Origin: Catenaria anguillulae PL171
Taxonomy: Eukaryota; Blastocladiomycota; Blastocladiomycetes; Blastocladiales; Catenariaceae
DNA length: 64,000 nucleotides
Reading direction: 5' to 3'
Assembly: GCA_002102555.1 (NCBI GenBank)
Contig: MCFL01000068.1
Span: forward strand, 62,001 to 126,000
Part shown: piece after piece, positions 33,152-44,286 of the stretch
Layout of the letters: each line of letters opens with the position of its first letter
How positions within the stretch are numbered: the first letter of the stretch is position 1
The notes under the pieces: model-generated
What the model was told of the DNA's origin: nothing
What the model saw: the letters and a program-made list of their open reading frames with translations, nothing else
Databases searched by the model: none
Position numbers and translations under genes: made by a program

Positions 33152-36100
33152 ATGCCACACCCGTCGATTCCTCATGCGCTGCGCTTGCCTCCTGCTCTTG
33201 CTCACTCTGATGCCATCCACGCATCGCAGTCATCGCATTCAGTCGGTAGTACCATGACTGCCACCGCCACGGCCAATTGCGCTGCTGCCGCCCACGCCGC
33301 CACACCTGCCTCGGCCAGTGCAGATTCTGCCCCAACGCTTCCGCCTACACCGCCGTCATCGCTCTTGCGCCCGCCCAGGTCGCCATCCACCAGAGCTATG
33401 TCGCCCCCCACCCTCGGCATCAGCTGTGGCCACCACCACGTCCAGCCGCCAGCACCGCCAGCTGTCCGCTTAGATACGCTGCCGCCCCGCATCCTAACCA
33501 GGATTGCCAGGGCTGTTGGCGAGTACAATCACCCTCACCCGCACCCGCACCCGCATTCTGCCTATGCTCATGGGCATGATGCCGTGACCAATCACAGTGG
33601 TGCTCATCATCATGCCGCCACCCCGCCTCTCAGCACGGGCCCACACCCACCCACGCAGCACCAGCAGCCCAAGGCTCTGGCCAGCGGTGGCGGTCCAACT
33701 GCCGGTAGTGGGCATTCCTCTGCCAACAATCATTTATCGCCCTCACAATCCAATCATAAGCACAACCACGCTCAATTCAAGTCCCAATCCCAACCCAGCG
33801 TCGGTGACCCCCCACCGCATCACTCGCCTGCACATTCGTCCGCAGCCGCTGCTGCTGCTGCTGCCGCCTCACATGCAGCCTATTATGACGATTACGACCT
33901 CGACGACTATCATCAACCATCGCTCCTGGCCCTCGCCTGGACTTGTCACTCGCTCATGGATGTTTGCTTGCCGCTGCTATGGTCATCGCTCAGAACAGAC
34001 ATGGAGCTTCCCGTCCCAATTGACGCAAACAATCTGGTCCGCCTCAAGTGCACCCGTAATGGCCGCCTGTTTTACTCGGACACGTTGTGCTTGGGCCCAG
34101 CACCCACACCGCCGCCGCCCATGCCTGCTGCGGCAGCTGAACCCAAATCGAGAGTCGATGCGGGCAAAGACCCGAAACACGCGGATACTGGCATGCTTTC
34201 GCCGCCCGCATCGCCCAAACTGCCGCCGGCGGCGATCCCACTGGATGACGACCCTGCCAAGTCTGCTTCATCACCGACGATGGCCACACCACCTCCCGTG
34301 ACGGTCCCGCCACCGACCCGTTGGCTCTTCACGTCTGATCGTATCCTCGCCTGCTCCTCGGGACAATTGTATCTTGTTGATCCAAATCTGAGCAGTTCGA
34401 CCCGCCGCCCAGCGATTCGCACCATTCCCATGCATCACGTGCGTCGGTTCCGCTTGAGCCTTGGTGCGCCCTCGCACTTTGCCACGCGCTACTACACGGC
34501 CTACTATGCCCATGTTGCGTCAGCAGCAGCAGCAGCATCAGCACACTCGACCGCGCCGCCACCGCTTCGACCACCGGCATCGAGCGGTGCCTGGCTGCGC
34601 GTGTCGCTCGACGACATGCACTCGCTCATCAGCGGATCGTTGACCAGGTTGCCCGCTCTGCGTCATTTGCATCTGGCCACACCTACGCCACTGGATCCAG
34701 ATCGGTTGGCCAAGGCCATTGCGCACATGCCTGCGCGCGCTCAGCTGGCGTCGTTGCACTTGCACTTTCCGCTCACGTCGACCGACGCACGCCTCGACTT
34801 GTCGGGCACCGAGTTTCCATCGCTCCGCACGCTTTCCATTCATTTCCCACCCACCCACGGATCAATTGACGCGCTCCCCGATCACATGCCGAAATGCTCG
34901 TCGCTAACCTTGATTGCCTCGTCGTGCTCGGAACGCCTCGCGCATCAGCTCGTGCACCTCCGCCGCCTGCAAATCCTCACGCTGCAAATCCATGGCGACG
35001 CCCAGTCTCGCGAATGGCTCGCACAACACACGGCGCCACACTTGCCTGCAACCTTGCACACACTGACCGTGGTGACGGACCAGCTCGACAAGCTCATGGA
35101 CAATGTGTGCGCGCTGCCGCACTTGCAACATCTTGCCATGCACTGTGTGCCACCCAACCCGGCCACGGCCGAAACTTCCGATGCCATCAACTACCTTGCG
35201 GGCGCCGACCCCGTGTTCAACGGGACTCACTTTCCCGAACTGACGCGCGTCGAGGTGCATTCGGGCAAGTTGACGCATGCGCTTGTGTCGTCGCTCGCGC
35301 AGATCCCGCAGCTTCAAGTGCTGGTCATGCACGGGGCTATTGTGCCTGCACTCGCTTCGTGCACGGCCGCGTGCAAGTGGACGCTGCCCAGAGTGTACAC
35401 GCTCGAGGTGCCGCCGGGCGTGCTCGAACAAGTGCTTGCGCGTATCCGGCTGCCTGCGTGGTATGGTCTCGTTGTACATCCCAAGGTGCCCGTGCCTGCG
35501 GGCGAAAAGACGGCCACGACCAAGGCACACGGCGGTGGTGGAAAGAACAACAACACCAACAATTCGACGGCTGACAAGGCGGCGGCCGCAGACGCTGGTG
35601 CGCTCGCCGTCACCATTGATACGCACCTTCCGCTGTCGTTCAAGTTTGCGCGGTTGCGTGCCCTGCACGTTGCTCGATGCAAGGACCTGGCGCTTAACCG
35701 CACGCACATGGCGCAGCTGACAGAACTGTCAGTGCACCCGCGCCAGCTCATGCAACTTGGTGCCGCGCCGCACGCCAAGTTTGGGGCCAACTTGACGACG
35801 CTCTTGATCGAGCCCGACATGCTCATGGGCGTCTTGCACCTCAACACGCAACTGGCATTTCCAAACCTCAAGTCGCTGCACCTTGGCGCCAGCTCTCCGT
35901 ACTTGATGCCGACCCACTGGACCTCGGGCGCGGGCGCGGCCGGGGCAAGTGCAAGGCGACTCGACGACCACGCCGCCGCTCTTGCCACGGCCTCACCGGC
36001 ATCTGCAGCGCCCATGCGCATCGAGCCAGCGGGCGCCGCCCTCGAATGGCTCACATCTTTGCCTGCTCTGTGTGCCTTGTACATCCGCCACCCAATGCGC

Positions 36101-36748
36101 CTCGTGTTCCCTTACGCACCTTCACACGTGCCGCTCAAGCTGGTGTTTGCCAACAAGCACTCGGGCAATGTGTGGCGCGAGCTTGCGCGCGGGCTCGACT
36201 TTGCCCCCTGCTTAGTGGGCCGTCCGCATGCCGGAGCGGTTGCTGACCGCCCACCGCCCGTGGTGCACGTGCGTGTTGGCTACCCGTTGGGCGACAATGA
36301 CCTCGAGGTGGAGGGCGTCGTGGCCGACATGGAGCCGTTGCTTGTTGCGCTCGGCAGGGACGAGCAACGTGCTTGCGATGTGGCGTGGCGTGCGTGCGAC
36401 GTGGCGAGGCGAAGACCTGGTTCGGGAGCCGGATCGGCTGTGGGTACGGCCGTGGTCGAGGACGTGGTTGGCGGGCCGGTGATTTGCGTTGTTGCGAATG
36501 AGGCGAGCGATGCAAAGTCTGCTGCGGCGGCAACGGGTGGGGCCAAGGGCAGGGTTGATTCGGCTGTTGGCTCGTCGGCCAGCTCGTCACGCGAAACTTC
36601 CCCCGTGCGCACGCCTGCGCAAGGGTTGCCTGGCGGAGGTAGAAGGAGACGCATTGGCTCGGAATCGGCGCGCTCGGGCATGCCGTCTGCGGCAAAGGTT
36701 GGGTTTGCGAGGAATCGGCGCGCAACGGTAGGCCCAGGGTCGGTCTAA
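33152..36748 (+). CDS. F-box / leucine-rich-repeat protein with large low-complexity inserts
   Basis: Single exon, 1,198 aa. An F-box appears split: LDTLPPRILTRIARAVGEY near residue 110, then a ~110-residue insert of His-Pro repeats, Ser and Ala runs, then SLLALAWTCHSLMDVCLPLLWSSLRT, which supplies the usual second half. Downstream (~460-1000) are irregular leucine-rich repeats (LPALRHLHLATPTPL, FPSLRTLSIHF, LRRLQILTLQIHG, LPHLQHLAMHC, IPQLQVLVMHG). F-box/LRR proteins pick substrates for SCF ubiquitin ligases; which substrate is unknown. The C-terminus is Ser/Arg-rich and disordered. The start is the first ATG of the frame. Confidence 0.75.
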   Translation: MPHPSIPHALRLPPALAHSDAIHASQSSHSVGSTMTATATANCAAAAHAATPASASADSAPTLPPTPPSSLLRPPRSPSTRAMSPPTLGISCGHHHVQPPAPPAVRLDTLPPRILTRIARAVGEYNHPHPHPHPHSAYAHGHDAVTNHSGAHHHAATPPLSTGPHPPTQHQQPKALASGGGPTAGSGHSSANNHLSPSQSNHKHNHAQFKSQSQPSVGDPPPHHSPAHSSAAAAAAAAASHAAYYDDYDLDDYHQPSLLALAWTCHSLMDVCLPLLWSSLRTDMELPVPIDANNLVRLKCTRNGRLFYSDTLCLGPAPTPPPPMPAAAAEPKSRVDAGKDPKHADTGMLSPPASPKLPPAAIPLDDDPAKSASSPTMATPPPVTVPPPTRWLFTSDRILACSSGQLYLVDPNLSSSTRRPAIRTIPMHHVRRFRLSLGAPSHFATRYYTAYYAHVASAAAAASAHSTAPPPLRPPASSGAWLRVSLDDMHSLISGSLTRLPALRHLHLATPTPLDPDRLAKAIAHMPARAQLASLHLHFPLTSTDARLDLSGTEFPSLRTLSIHFPPTHGSIDALPDHMPKCSSLTLIASSCSERLAHQLVHLRRLQILTLQIHGDAQSREWLAQHTAPHLPATLHTLTVVTDQLDKLMDNVCALPHLQHLAMHCVPPNPATAETSDAINYLAGADPVFNGTHFPELTRVEVHSGKLTHALVSSLAQIPQLQVLVMHGAIVPALASCTAACKWTLPRVYTLEVPPGVLEQVLARIRLPAWYGLVVHPKVPVPAGEKTATTKAHGGGGKNNNTNNSTADKAAAADAGALAVTIDTHLPLSFKFARLRALHVARCKDLALNRTHMAQLTELSVHPRQLMQLGAAPHAKFGANLTTLLIEPDMLMGVLHLNTQLAFPNLKSLHLGASSPYLMPTHWTSGAGAAGASARRLDDHAAALATASPASAAPMRIEPAGAALEWLTSLPALCALYIRHPMRLVFPYAPSHVPLKLVFANKHSGNVWRELARGLDFAPCLVGRPHAGAVADRPPPVVHVRVGYPLGDNDLEVEGVVADMEPLLVALGRDEQRACDVAWRACDVARRRPGSGAGSAVGTAVVEDVVGGPVICVVANEASDAKSAAAATGGAKGRVDSAVGSSASSSRETSPVRTPAQGLPGGGRRRRIGSESARSGMPSAAKVGFARNRRATVGPGSV

Positions 36749-37475
36749 GCAAACGGCCAACCGTGTCCTTTGCTTTCTTTTGTGTCGTGTCCCCCTCTTT
36801 TTTGTTGGTATTTTCCTGTTCCTTTTTCATTCGGTTTCTCACATTTCCGCAGTCTCCCCCCCCCCCCCTTTTCCCAGATTGACCTTTTCTCTGTCTCTCC
36901 TTCTTGCCAGAACAATATCCATCACCATGCTCCCTTTTCGTCATGAATTATTTACATCTGCATACTCCCACTCCTCCTCAGTCTGTTGCCAGGTCCACCT
37001 GGCCTCCTGTCATATGATGCTTCCGGTATTGGCTCTTGATCTGTTTACTTTCTCGTTTACCTTCAGTACCTCGTGAGTATTGTTTTCATACAAGGAATTT
37101 GCGTTTGATCCCACATCGAAGTCAAAATCAGAAATGCACTCATCAGTCGTCGCTGCACGTCGCGTCACGGTCGGGTCCCATGACAAGGACCTGATGACTC
37201 CTTCGCGCAGTACTGGACACGCCAAGTAGGTATAAAAGCTCTAGAGGGCCCATGAAATCTTGCGTGCAACAGATGTAAAAAAGCACAAAAGGCGATCGCT
37301 TGCATGCCCCTTTGAACCGACAGAAACTTTGCGCACTTTGGCCGCATCGCCCTCTCCACTCCCGAGTCAGCCCGACCACCCACTCGACACCGCGCTCGCC
37401 AAAGACCCGGTTGACACCATACCTACCTTGAAGACCAACGGTTCCCACATTTTCTCACGCTTCCACAACGCCGCC
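36749..37475. other. intergenic; C13 homopolymer and TATA box
   Basis: About 730 bases. A C run of 13 lies at 36856-36868. A strong TATAAAAG is at 37231-37238, about 240 bases before the start of the next gene at 37476, and is its likely core promoter. Confidence 0.5.
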
Positions 37476-38096
37476 ATGTCTTCTGCATCCTCATCCTCCT
37501 CGCCGCAATTGCCCTCCGCTTCCGGGTCCTCTGCATCCCATGCGCAAGGGTACGCCACCTCGGCGCCCATGCCCGTTCCGCCCGGCGGCCGCCACCCGAC
37601 CACCCCGCATCGTCATCATCTTCTGGAGCTCCATCCGCTCCCACGTCTTCCTCTTTGGCCGGCACACGCCGCGCAATGGCCATGGCTATGATGGGCACCT
37701 CGTCTTCGTCGGCGTCGTTTGGCACTTCGTACTCGTCCATGGCATCCAGCACGTCGTCGACCACCAGCACCACGAGCGCAAGGTCTTTGCCGCCATCCGA
37801 GCCCATCCAGTACGGTTTTTCGTCGGCCGCTTCACGTGGGATGACGGGCGAGATTAAGGTGGATCCGAAGGCTGGCTTCATTTGGGTGCATACGCTGTCG
37901 TTTTCTTTTTCATTCTCGTGGTTTATGACTCACCGACTTTGGCGATGATGATGATTGTGCGCAGAATGAGGACGCCATTTATGCGCTGCAAGGCCGATCG
38001 ACTTCGTCGTACGATGCACATGCTGCACAGATGGAGTTTCTTGAAAAGGCCGAGCCCAAAGTGTATGATTTGGCGGCGAGCGGGTTTGACTTGTAA
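37476..38096 (+). CDS. small Ser/Ala-rich protein with a conserved-looking C-terminus
   Basis: ATG at 37476 has good context (GCCGCC-ATG). The frame runs through Ser/Pro-rich sequence to the CCCC at 37603-37606, after which coding character (Ser, Ala, Thr, then GEIKVDPKAGFIW) continues in the next frame; one missing C would join them and no splice sites can. A normal intron 37886-37964 then leads to a last exon encoding NEDAIYALQG...MEFLEKAEPKVYDLAASGFDL and TAA at 38094-38096. About 180 aa in all. The acidic, ordered C-terminal 60 residues look conserved, but I do not recognise the family. TATA box at 37231. Confidence 0.55.
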
Positions 38097-39394
38097 AACA
38101 GGCCTGCCTTGTCTTTTCCTGTCTTTGGGTGTGTCCGCGCAGCCCGGAGCGCCGCCAGACACGTTTGTTTGTCGGTGAATCGGTCGCATAGCAAGCTGTC
38201 ATTTGCCCCAGACATTTCAAGTTCCTTCCTGTCTCCCTCCATTGTTTTCGATTGTCTCATTCTCTTCTCACGATCAGTCTTTCACTTCTGTATGTACTTG
38301 CCTCCTCTCGCTTGGCGCCTTTCGCTCGCCTTTCGCTCCCCTTCCCCAGGTTCTTGGCTCACGAATGCCAAACCATTCTCCCACTGGCACAAGCTAGTAG
38401 TCTGGCCCTTGCCTCTTCTGCCCATTTCTTTTGTTGTTCTTCCTCCTTTTGGATTCCTTCATTCACCTCCCACTCAGACTCATGTTTTCGCCTCGTTTGA
38501 CTCCCAAAGTACCGTTGTCACCCCCCCCCCCCCCTGTCTGTTGCTGTTGTACATTTCGCTATCGTGTCGGTTTCTCGTTTGGCTCCCTTCTTCAATTATA
38601 CGCTGTTGCCATACTCCCGCGAAATTTTCGGTCGCCTGGGATGGTCTGTGGTTTTTCTTGTGGATGTAGGTGGGAATCCCAAGCGGGAATGGCATGCACC
38701 GAGCCAGTCAAGGAACTGTCAAGGAGAAGCGTGGGTCGAGCGAGGTCCACGTGCCGACTGGGCGGGCTGGCCTCTGGGCAAGGTGACTCACCAAAACAGC
38801 TGGAGGCAGCGGAAGCAGATACAACGAATACTTATCACTTTGTACGAGGGGTCGAACTCGAGACCGAGTATTTGTTTCTCCCGTTGTACGTCCGTGACTG
38901 GTATTTAGTTTCAGTTGGAACCGACGCGGCGATTGAGCAAAGCGAGGTCCACGGTGTCGGCCTCATCGCATCAGCAGCGACGAGTAAAGTATGGTACATG
39001 AGCCTGATGGCACCATAGGCGAAACGAGCGAGGAGTGGAGCAGTGAGACCCTGGCGAATATCGAGGTAAGGCACGCAGTCGCCAATGTTATCAATTGATG
39101 TACGCTGCATGGACCTTGACCACCGACCCTTCGCAATGGATGAAATAGTCACTGCTTGACAATTTGCGGACTTATTCCGGACCATTCCATGTCCACAGCC
39201 AGTCACCCATGTTTCGTGCCCATCGACGTAAATACACTCGCGCGATTGTTGCGCCAAAGATATCGGATGCAATCCGCCGTCAACCGCCGCCGGCTTCAGA
39301 TTACGACCCGTTGCCCGTACTCACTCAGGCTTGACGGTCCTCTTGCACCTCCAATTGTCCGCAATAGCTCGCATATCCGCCTTGATCAATCAAT
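38097..39394. other. intergenic; pyrimidine-rich, C14 homopolymer
   Basis: About 1.3 kb. The first ~550 bases are very C/T-rich on the plus strand, including a run of 14 C at 38521-38534, which leaves long but unconvincing open frames. No conserved gene found. Right part is the presumed promoter of the RNA polymerase gene. Confidence 0.45.
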
Positions 39395-42300
39395 ATGTCA
39401 GGCAACCCTGGTTCAACCGATTGGAGTGGTGGTGACATGACCGCCGACGTGGAGGTACTTTCTCTCAAGTTAGCATTTCAAGACACCCCGGATCCTCTCC
39501 ACAACGAACCACCGCCGGTTGCGCCGTTAACGGAGGACGGCCCTGTGGCTGACGGCGGCCAAAGCAACAGCAAGGATCCCGATGCTATGCCTGATCTGGG
39601 TGACGGAGTTCAAGCCCGTGTTTTGTACGTCATGTAAAGATGGCCGCTCCCCTTCCCGGTAAGACTATAACAGGCGGCTGGGCACACGTCTGGTTCGTGC
39701 TAATAACAGGAATGCCACCCCACTTTCAAGTTCTCGACGCCTGCTGCGCGACCTGACGGACCGCCTTGCCGAAATCAATCGAGATATTGGCTCCAACGTG
39801 CAAGAGGCGGCCGAGTTTGCCAATAGCCCGGCTGCGCAACTCCTCGTGCAAGAGCAAGAGCAGTTCAAGATTGTCAAACTGCTCGGCGTCCCGTTCAAAG
39901 CATCCCCAGCCGACGTGGCCATGTGCCTCCGTTCGCACTTGTCGCCCAACTCGGTGATTGAAGTCACCATGCAACGCAGCACCAAGTTTGGCTTCAACCG
40001 CAACCGCGGGGGTGGCCGTGGCGGCGGCAGCGGGTACCGCGGACGACATGTCCCGTTATTTTCCAACGACAATATGCCGCAAAACAACGGTTGGGCATAT
40101 GTGACCTTGTGCGACTCGGCCGCCATGGAGCGCCTTATCTCCATTGCCAACGACTACCGGACGCTCGAGCTCATGGGCCGCCACATGCGTGTGCAGGAAG
40201 GCGAAATCAAGTCGGTGTCGTTCAGCTCGTACCGCCACAAGGACCACTCGCTGACTGCGCGAGTCCTTGGCGTGCGTTTGGGATTACCGCCACAAACTGG
40301 CACAACGACGGCCGAGCCGTTGCCCGGATCCACATTTGTGACCACGAATCATGTCCATTTGCAAATCGCGGCAGCTGCGGGCAGGGAGCAAAAGCAAATT
40401 GTCGTCACGGTGGGCCGCCTTGGGACGCACAACCATTTTCGGGCCGAGGTATCGATGCGCGCCATGCACACGCCCGTGCTGTTTACCGGTCGGTCGGCGG
40501 ATGGCCGGGAAAAGATGGGGGCGCCAGTGCTCAGGTTGCATTTACGCCGGCCGCCCGTGGTGTTTGCGCAGAGTACTCTGGACATTGTACCTCAAATGCC
40601 GCAGCAGTCGGTGCTGACAACTCCCAGCACATCATTTGACGACCCGGGCGAGATTTTGAACGAGATTGAGGATCCCGACTACTCGAGACCTGTTTGGGAC
40701 AGTTGGACGCCGCTTGCAGAGTTGATCCAGCAGCAGCTGGCCGAGTATCCGGGCTACACGGAGCGGTCGCCCGACCCAACCTTTACAGGCGCGTGCATCA
40801 GCGAGGGCCCGTTGGGCCAGTGCCTTGTGTGGGATTTCTACTTGGGCGAGCACATCAAGCAGCCACAGGTGATTGAGGTCTTGCGGAGCGCGGCGAGGAA
40901 GCCCACGCTCGTCTTTGGCGGGCTTCCGGAAGACTTGTTGGAGGGTATGCCTCGTGCTCCTGAGCTCGTCAAGCGAGATTGGGCTGACGGCTTTGCTCAT
41001 TTCTTTCAAGGTGCGAGTTTGGTTTTTCCTCTGCCGCGATGATGATGTTCTGACGCTTTTTGTATCAATTGTATAGAATTGCCATTCAACGTCACGTACC
41101 TGCTTCACGGCCTCATTGCCAACCGAAACCTCTGGCTCACCTCGGCAAAGGAAGCTGCCCAGGTTGCCGACATCCTCAAACAACACCCAGCACTCGCTGC
41201 TCGTGCTCTCGAATTCCAACTCGACCTACCCCCTCCACGCATCAATTCTGTCGAGAAGCTCGTTGACTACATTCAATATGTCTACGGCAACCATGGAACT
41301 AGCATTCAACAACCCGCGACCGCTCCCAGCACCGCACTGCCCAAGCGCATCCTCACGCGCAGTGTCATCATCACTCCGCTGCGTATCCTCCCGCAAGCCC
41401 CCGAAGCAGATACCGGCAACCGCATCCTGCGCACATATGTGGCCCATGCCAACCGCTTCTTGCGCGTGACCTTTGCAGACGAGCACACGGGCACGTACAA
41501 GTCGATGTTGCCGTCCAATCGCATGGTGATGCGCCGGCTCAAGCCCCTGATTCATTCGCCGCTCATGGTGGGCGGGCGTGCATTTGTGTTTTTGGCGTAT
41601 GGCAACTCGCAGTTGCGTGAGGCATCGTGTTGGTTTTACGACGAGTCGCCGAGGCCGGGGGAGACGGGCGAGTGTCCAACCGCGGACGAGATTCGCGACT
41701 CCATTGGCGACTTGTCGCAGATTCGTGTGCCTGGCAAGTTTGCGGCGCGGCTCGGGCAGGCGTTCTCCAGCACGGTGGAAACCGTCACGGTGCCCGCGGG
41801 CAAGATGGTCCAAGAACCCGATGTGGAGCGCAACGGGCATTGTTTCTCTGATGGCGTGGGCCGCATCAGCCCGCGACTGGCGACCGCGGTCGCTGACGCG
41901 CTGGGACTGACACTTGTGCCGAGCGCATTTCAAGTGCGAATTGCCGGATGCAAGGGCATGCTCACGGTTGATCCACGTCTCGCAAACTCTTACGACCAAC
42001 CGGCTGTCGTTGTGCGTCCCAGCATGAACAAGTTTCCTGGCCGTGACCATCGCACTCTTGAAGTGTGCGCCGTTGCAAAGACCCACCCTTGCTTTCTCAA
42101 CCGGCAATCCATTGTGCTGCTCACGTCGCTGGGCGTGGCCGAATCGACAATCATGGGATACATGACTCGCATGATGGACCAACTCGAACAGTTGACGCAA
42201 GATGAGCAGGTCGCGGCAAATATGTTTCGCGAAAGCGGGCAATCGGGACCAGCGGTCGCCATGCTTGAGGCTGGGTTTCGAATGGACCAAGACCGGCATT

Positions 42301-43688
42301 TGCGCGAGTTGGTGCGGTCGTTGCGCGATCGGTTGTTGCTCGACATCAAATATCGTGCTCGGTTGTATGTTCCCGAAGGTGTGTCGTTGCTGGGAGTGCT
42401 GGACGAGTGGGATGTGCTTCAAGAGGATGAGATTTGGTTTGCGTCCAGTTCTCGGTCCGATCTGCCACCACCGGGCACCAAGATTCTCGTCGGCCGCTCG
42501 CCATGTTTGCACCCCGGCGACCTGCGCGTTGTCACAATGGCTCGCCGTCCTTTTGACCAACTCGCACACCTGTCGGACGTTGTCGTCTTTTCGCAACGTG
42601 GTGCTCGACCAGTTCCCAACATGTGCGGCGGTGGTGACCTCGACGGCGACACGTTCTTTGTGATTTGGGACCCGCTTCTCATTCCGCCCACGCAGTTCCC
42701 GCCCATGGACTACACGCCGCCCGCCCCGCCCATTGAAAGTTTCGGCGGCGTCACGGCATACGACGTGCGCGAGTTTTTCATTGATTACCTTTGCAACGAA
42801 AAGCTCGGTGTCATCTCCAACGCTCACCTGGCTCAATCGGATCTCAACGGGTCGGCCGTCCACGAGAACTGCATCGAATTGGCCAAGCTTCATTCGACGG
42901 CAGTGGATTTCGCGAAAACGGGTGTACCTGCAACGCTTGACAACAAGTTATTGCCCAAGGAGTATCCCGACTTTATGGAAAACCCAACCCGGCCAATGTA
43001 CCAATCGACACGCGTGTTGGGCAAGATGTACCGTCAGGCAACCGAGATTGTCAAACAGGTTGGCGCAGAGAGGGACCTGTTGAGTGGCGACGGGAGCCCT
43101 GCCGCGGCAGTCAATGGCTTTGACCGGCGGATCGCTGCCCACGTTCCAGAGCACGCCGCTTACTTGGACGACGCGATTCGACTCTTGGTCGAGTACTCGA
43201 ACGAGATGCTCAAGGCGGCCATCCAGTACGAGGTGATGAGCGAGGCGGATTTGGTCACGGGCCTGGTGCGCAAGGACAATAAGAAGCAAGCGCGGCGCAG
43301 GGATCGCGGGCGGGCTGGGTGTGAGGGCGTGAGGACAGTGGCTGTGATTATGGGGTGGTACCAGGAGGAGTTTTGGGCAGAGTTTGAGCAAGCTAGCCTC
43401 GGCAACAGTCGAACGGTCGCGGCAGGGGTTGTGGCCGGCGATGGGCTTGATTCGGTGGAGGCTGTGTTGCGCAAGAGTTCAAGGGCCAAGTTTTCCAAGG
43501 ATCCAAGCGTGCGCGCCAAGGCAGTTGCGTGGTATGTGGCCGCTTACTCTGTCCAAGATGACGAGAATGGCCACAAGAGCAATGGCCGCAATACCGTCGG
43601 GCAGGCCTTCAAGTCTTTTCTGAGCTTTGCTTGGTTGGTACCGGAGCCGCTTTGTCAGATCAAACGAGAGTTGTCGATGCTCGGGTGA
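39395..43688 (+). CDS. cellular RNA-dependent RNA polymerase (RNA silencing)
   Basis: Makes double-stranded RNA from single-stranded templates, supplying Dicer with substrate in RNAi. Exons 39395-39624, 39710-41010 and 41077-43688 (introns 85 and 66 bases, the first with a GCTAAT branch site) give 1,380 aa. The catalytic loop is GGGDLDGDTFFV, with the three Asp of the eukaryotic RdRP DxDGD signature; FSDGVGRISPRL, YDQPAVVVRPSMNKF and HPGDLRVV are further family blocks. The N-terminal ~150-270 resembles an RRM-like fold (KLLGVPFKASPADVAMCL; GWAYVTLCDS) interrupted by an Arg-Gly-rich insert (RGGGRGGGSGYRGR). Intact, so the organism probably has an amplifying RNAi pathway. Confidence 0.95.
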
Positions 43689-44286
43689 GCTGAGTATGTA
43701 ACTTTTGAATTCCAGTGATTCCCAATCAATGTGTCATTGTTCCAAGTTTTCTGCTAGGTATTGTCATTTGTAAACATCGTCTGCATGTGTTTCCTGTCGC
43801 GTCGGTTTGGTGCGTGTCAAAACAATGTTTTGCCTGGAAGAGATGAATCGCTCGGCCAAGCACCCATGAATGCAATACCCGACTCTTTGCAATAGCCCAG
43901 CAGCATCTACTACTCTGTATTCCGAGTATTGTATCCAGTGCGATCTGATCTCATCTTCACGGCATACATTCGAACCACGACGCAGCGCTCAGAAACACGT
44001 GGGCGAAACCAACCGCCTACCACCTCCGCGTCTTGACTGACCAACCTGGACCACGGACTGTTCTCCTGCTACAAAGAAAAAAATTTACTCGCTTTGAGTA
44101 GCGCAACTCAGTTGTGCACAAGGTGTCACGATCTCAAGACAACAGCCGGCAACTACATAAGAACGTGCTTCTCCCTCTCCCTCTGTCCCACGCCTGCCAC
44201 GATTCAACTTCTCCGCCGCTGGACTTCCAAGTCGGTCTACCATTTTCTGAGCCATTTTTTTTTTCAAGTGACTGCTCTATTTCGCC
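43689..44286. other. intergenic, no gene seen
   Basis: About 600 bases between two plus-strand genes. Short AT-rich leader just before 44287, including T10 at 44255-44265. No ORF of interest. Confidence 0.4.

Noticed and set aside
38109-38669. 186-codon ORF in the C/T-rich region
   Set aside because: Arises from pyrimidine-rich, stop-poor sequence; Leu/Ser/Pro/Phe repeats without conserved features.
41226-42893. 555-codon minus-strand ORF opposite the RNA polymerase
   Set aside because: Antisense shadow; the plus strand carries the complete RdRP signature.
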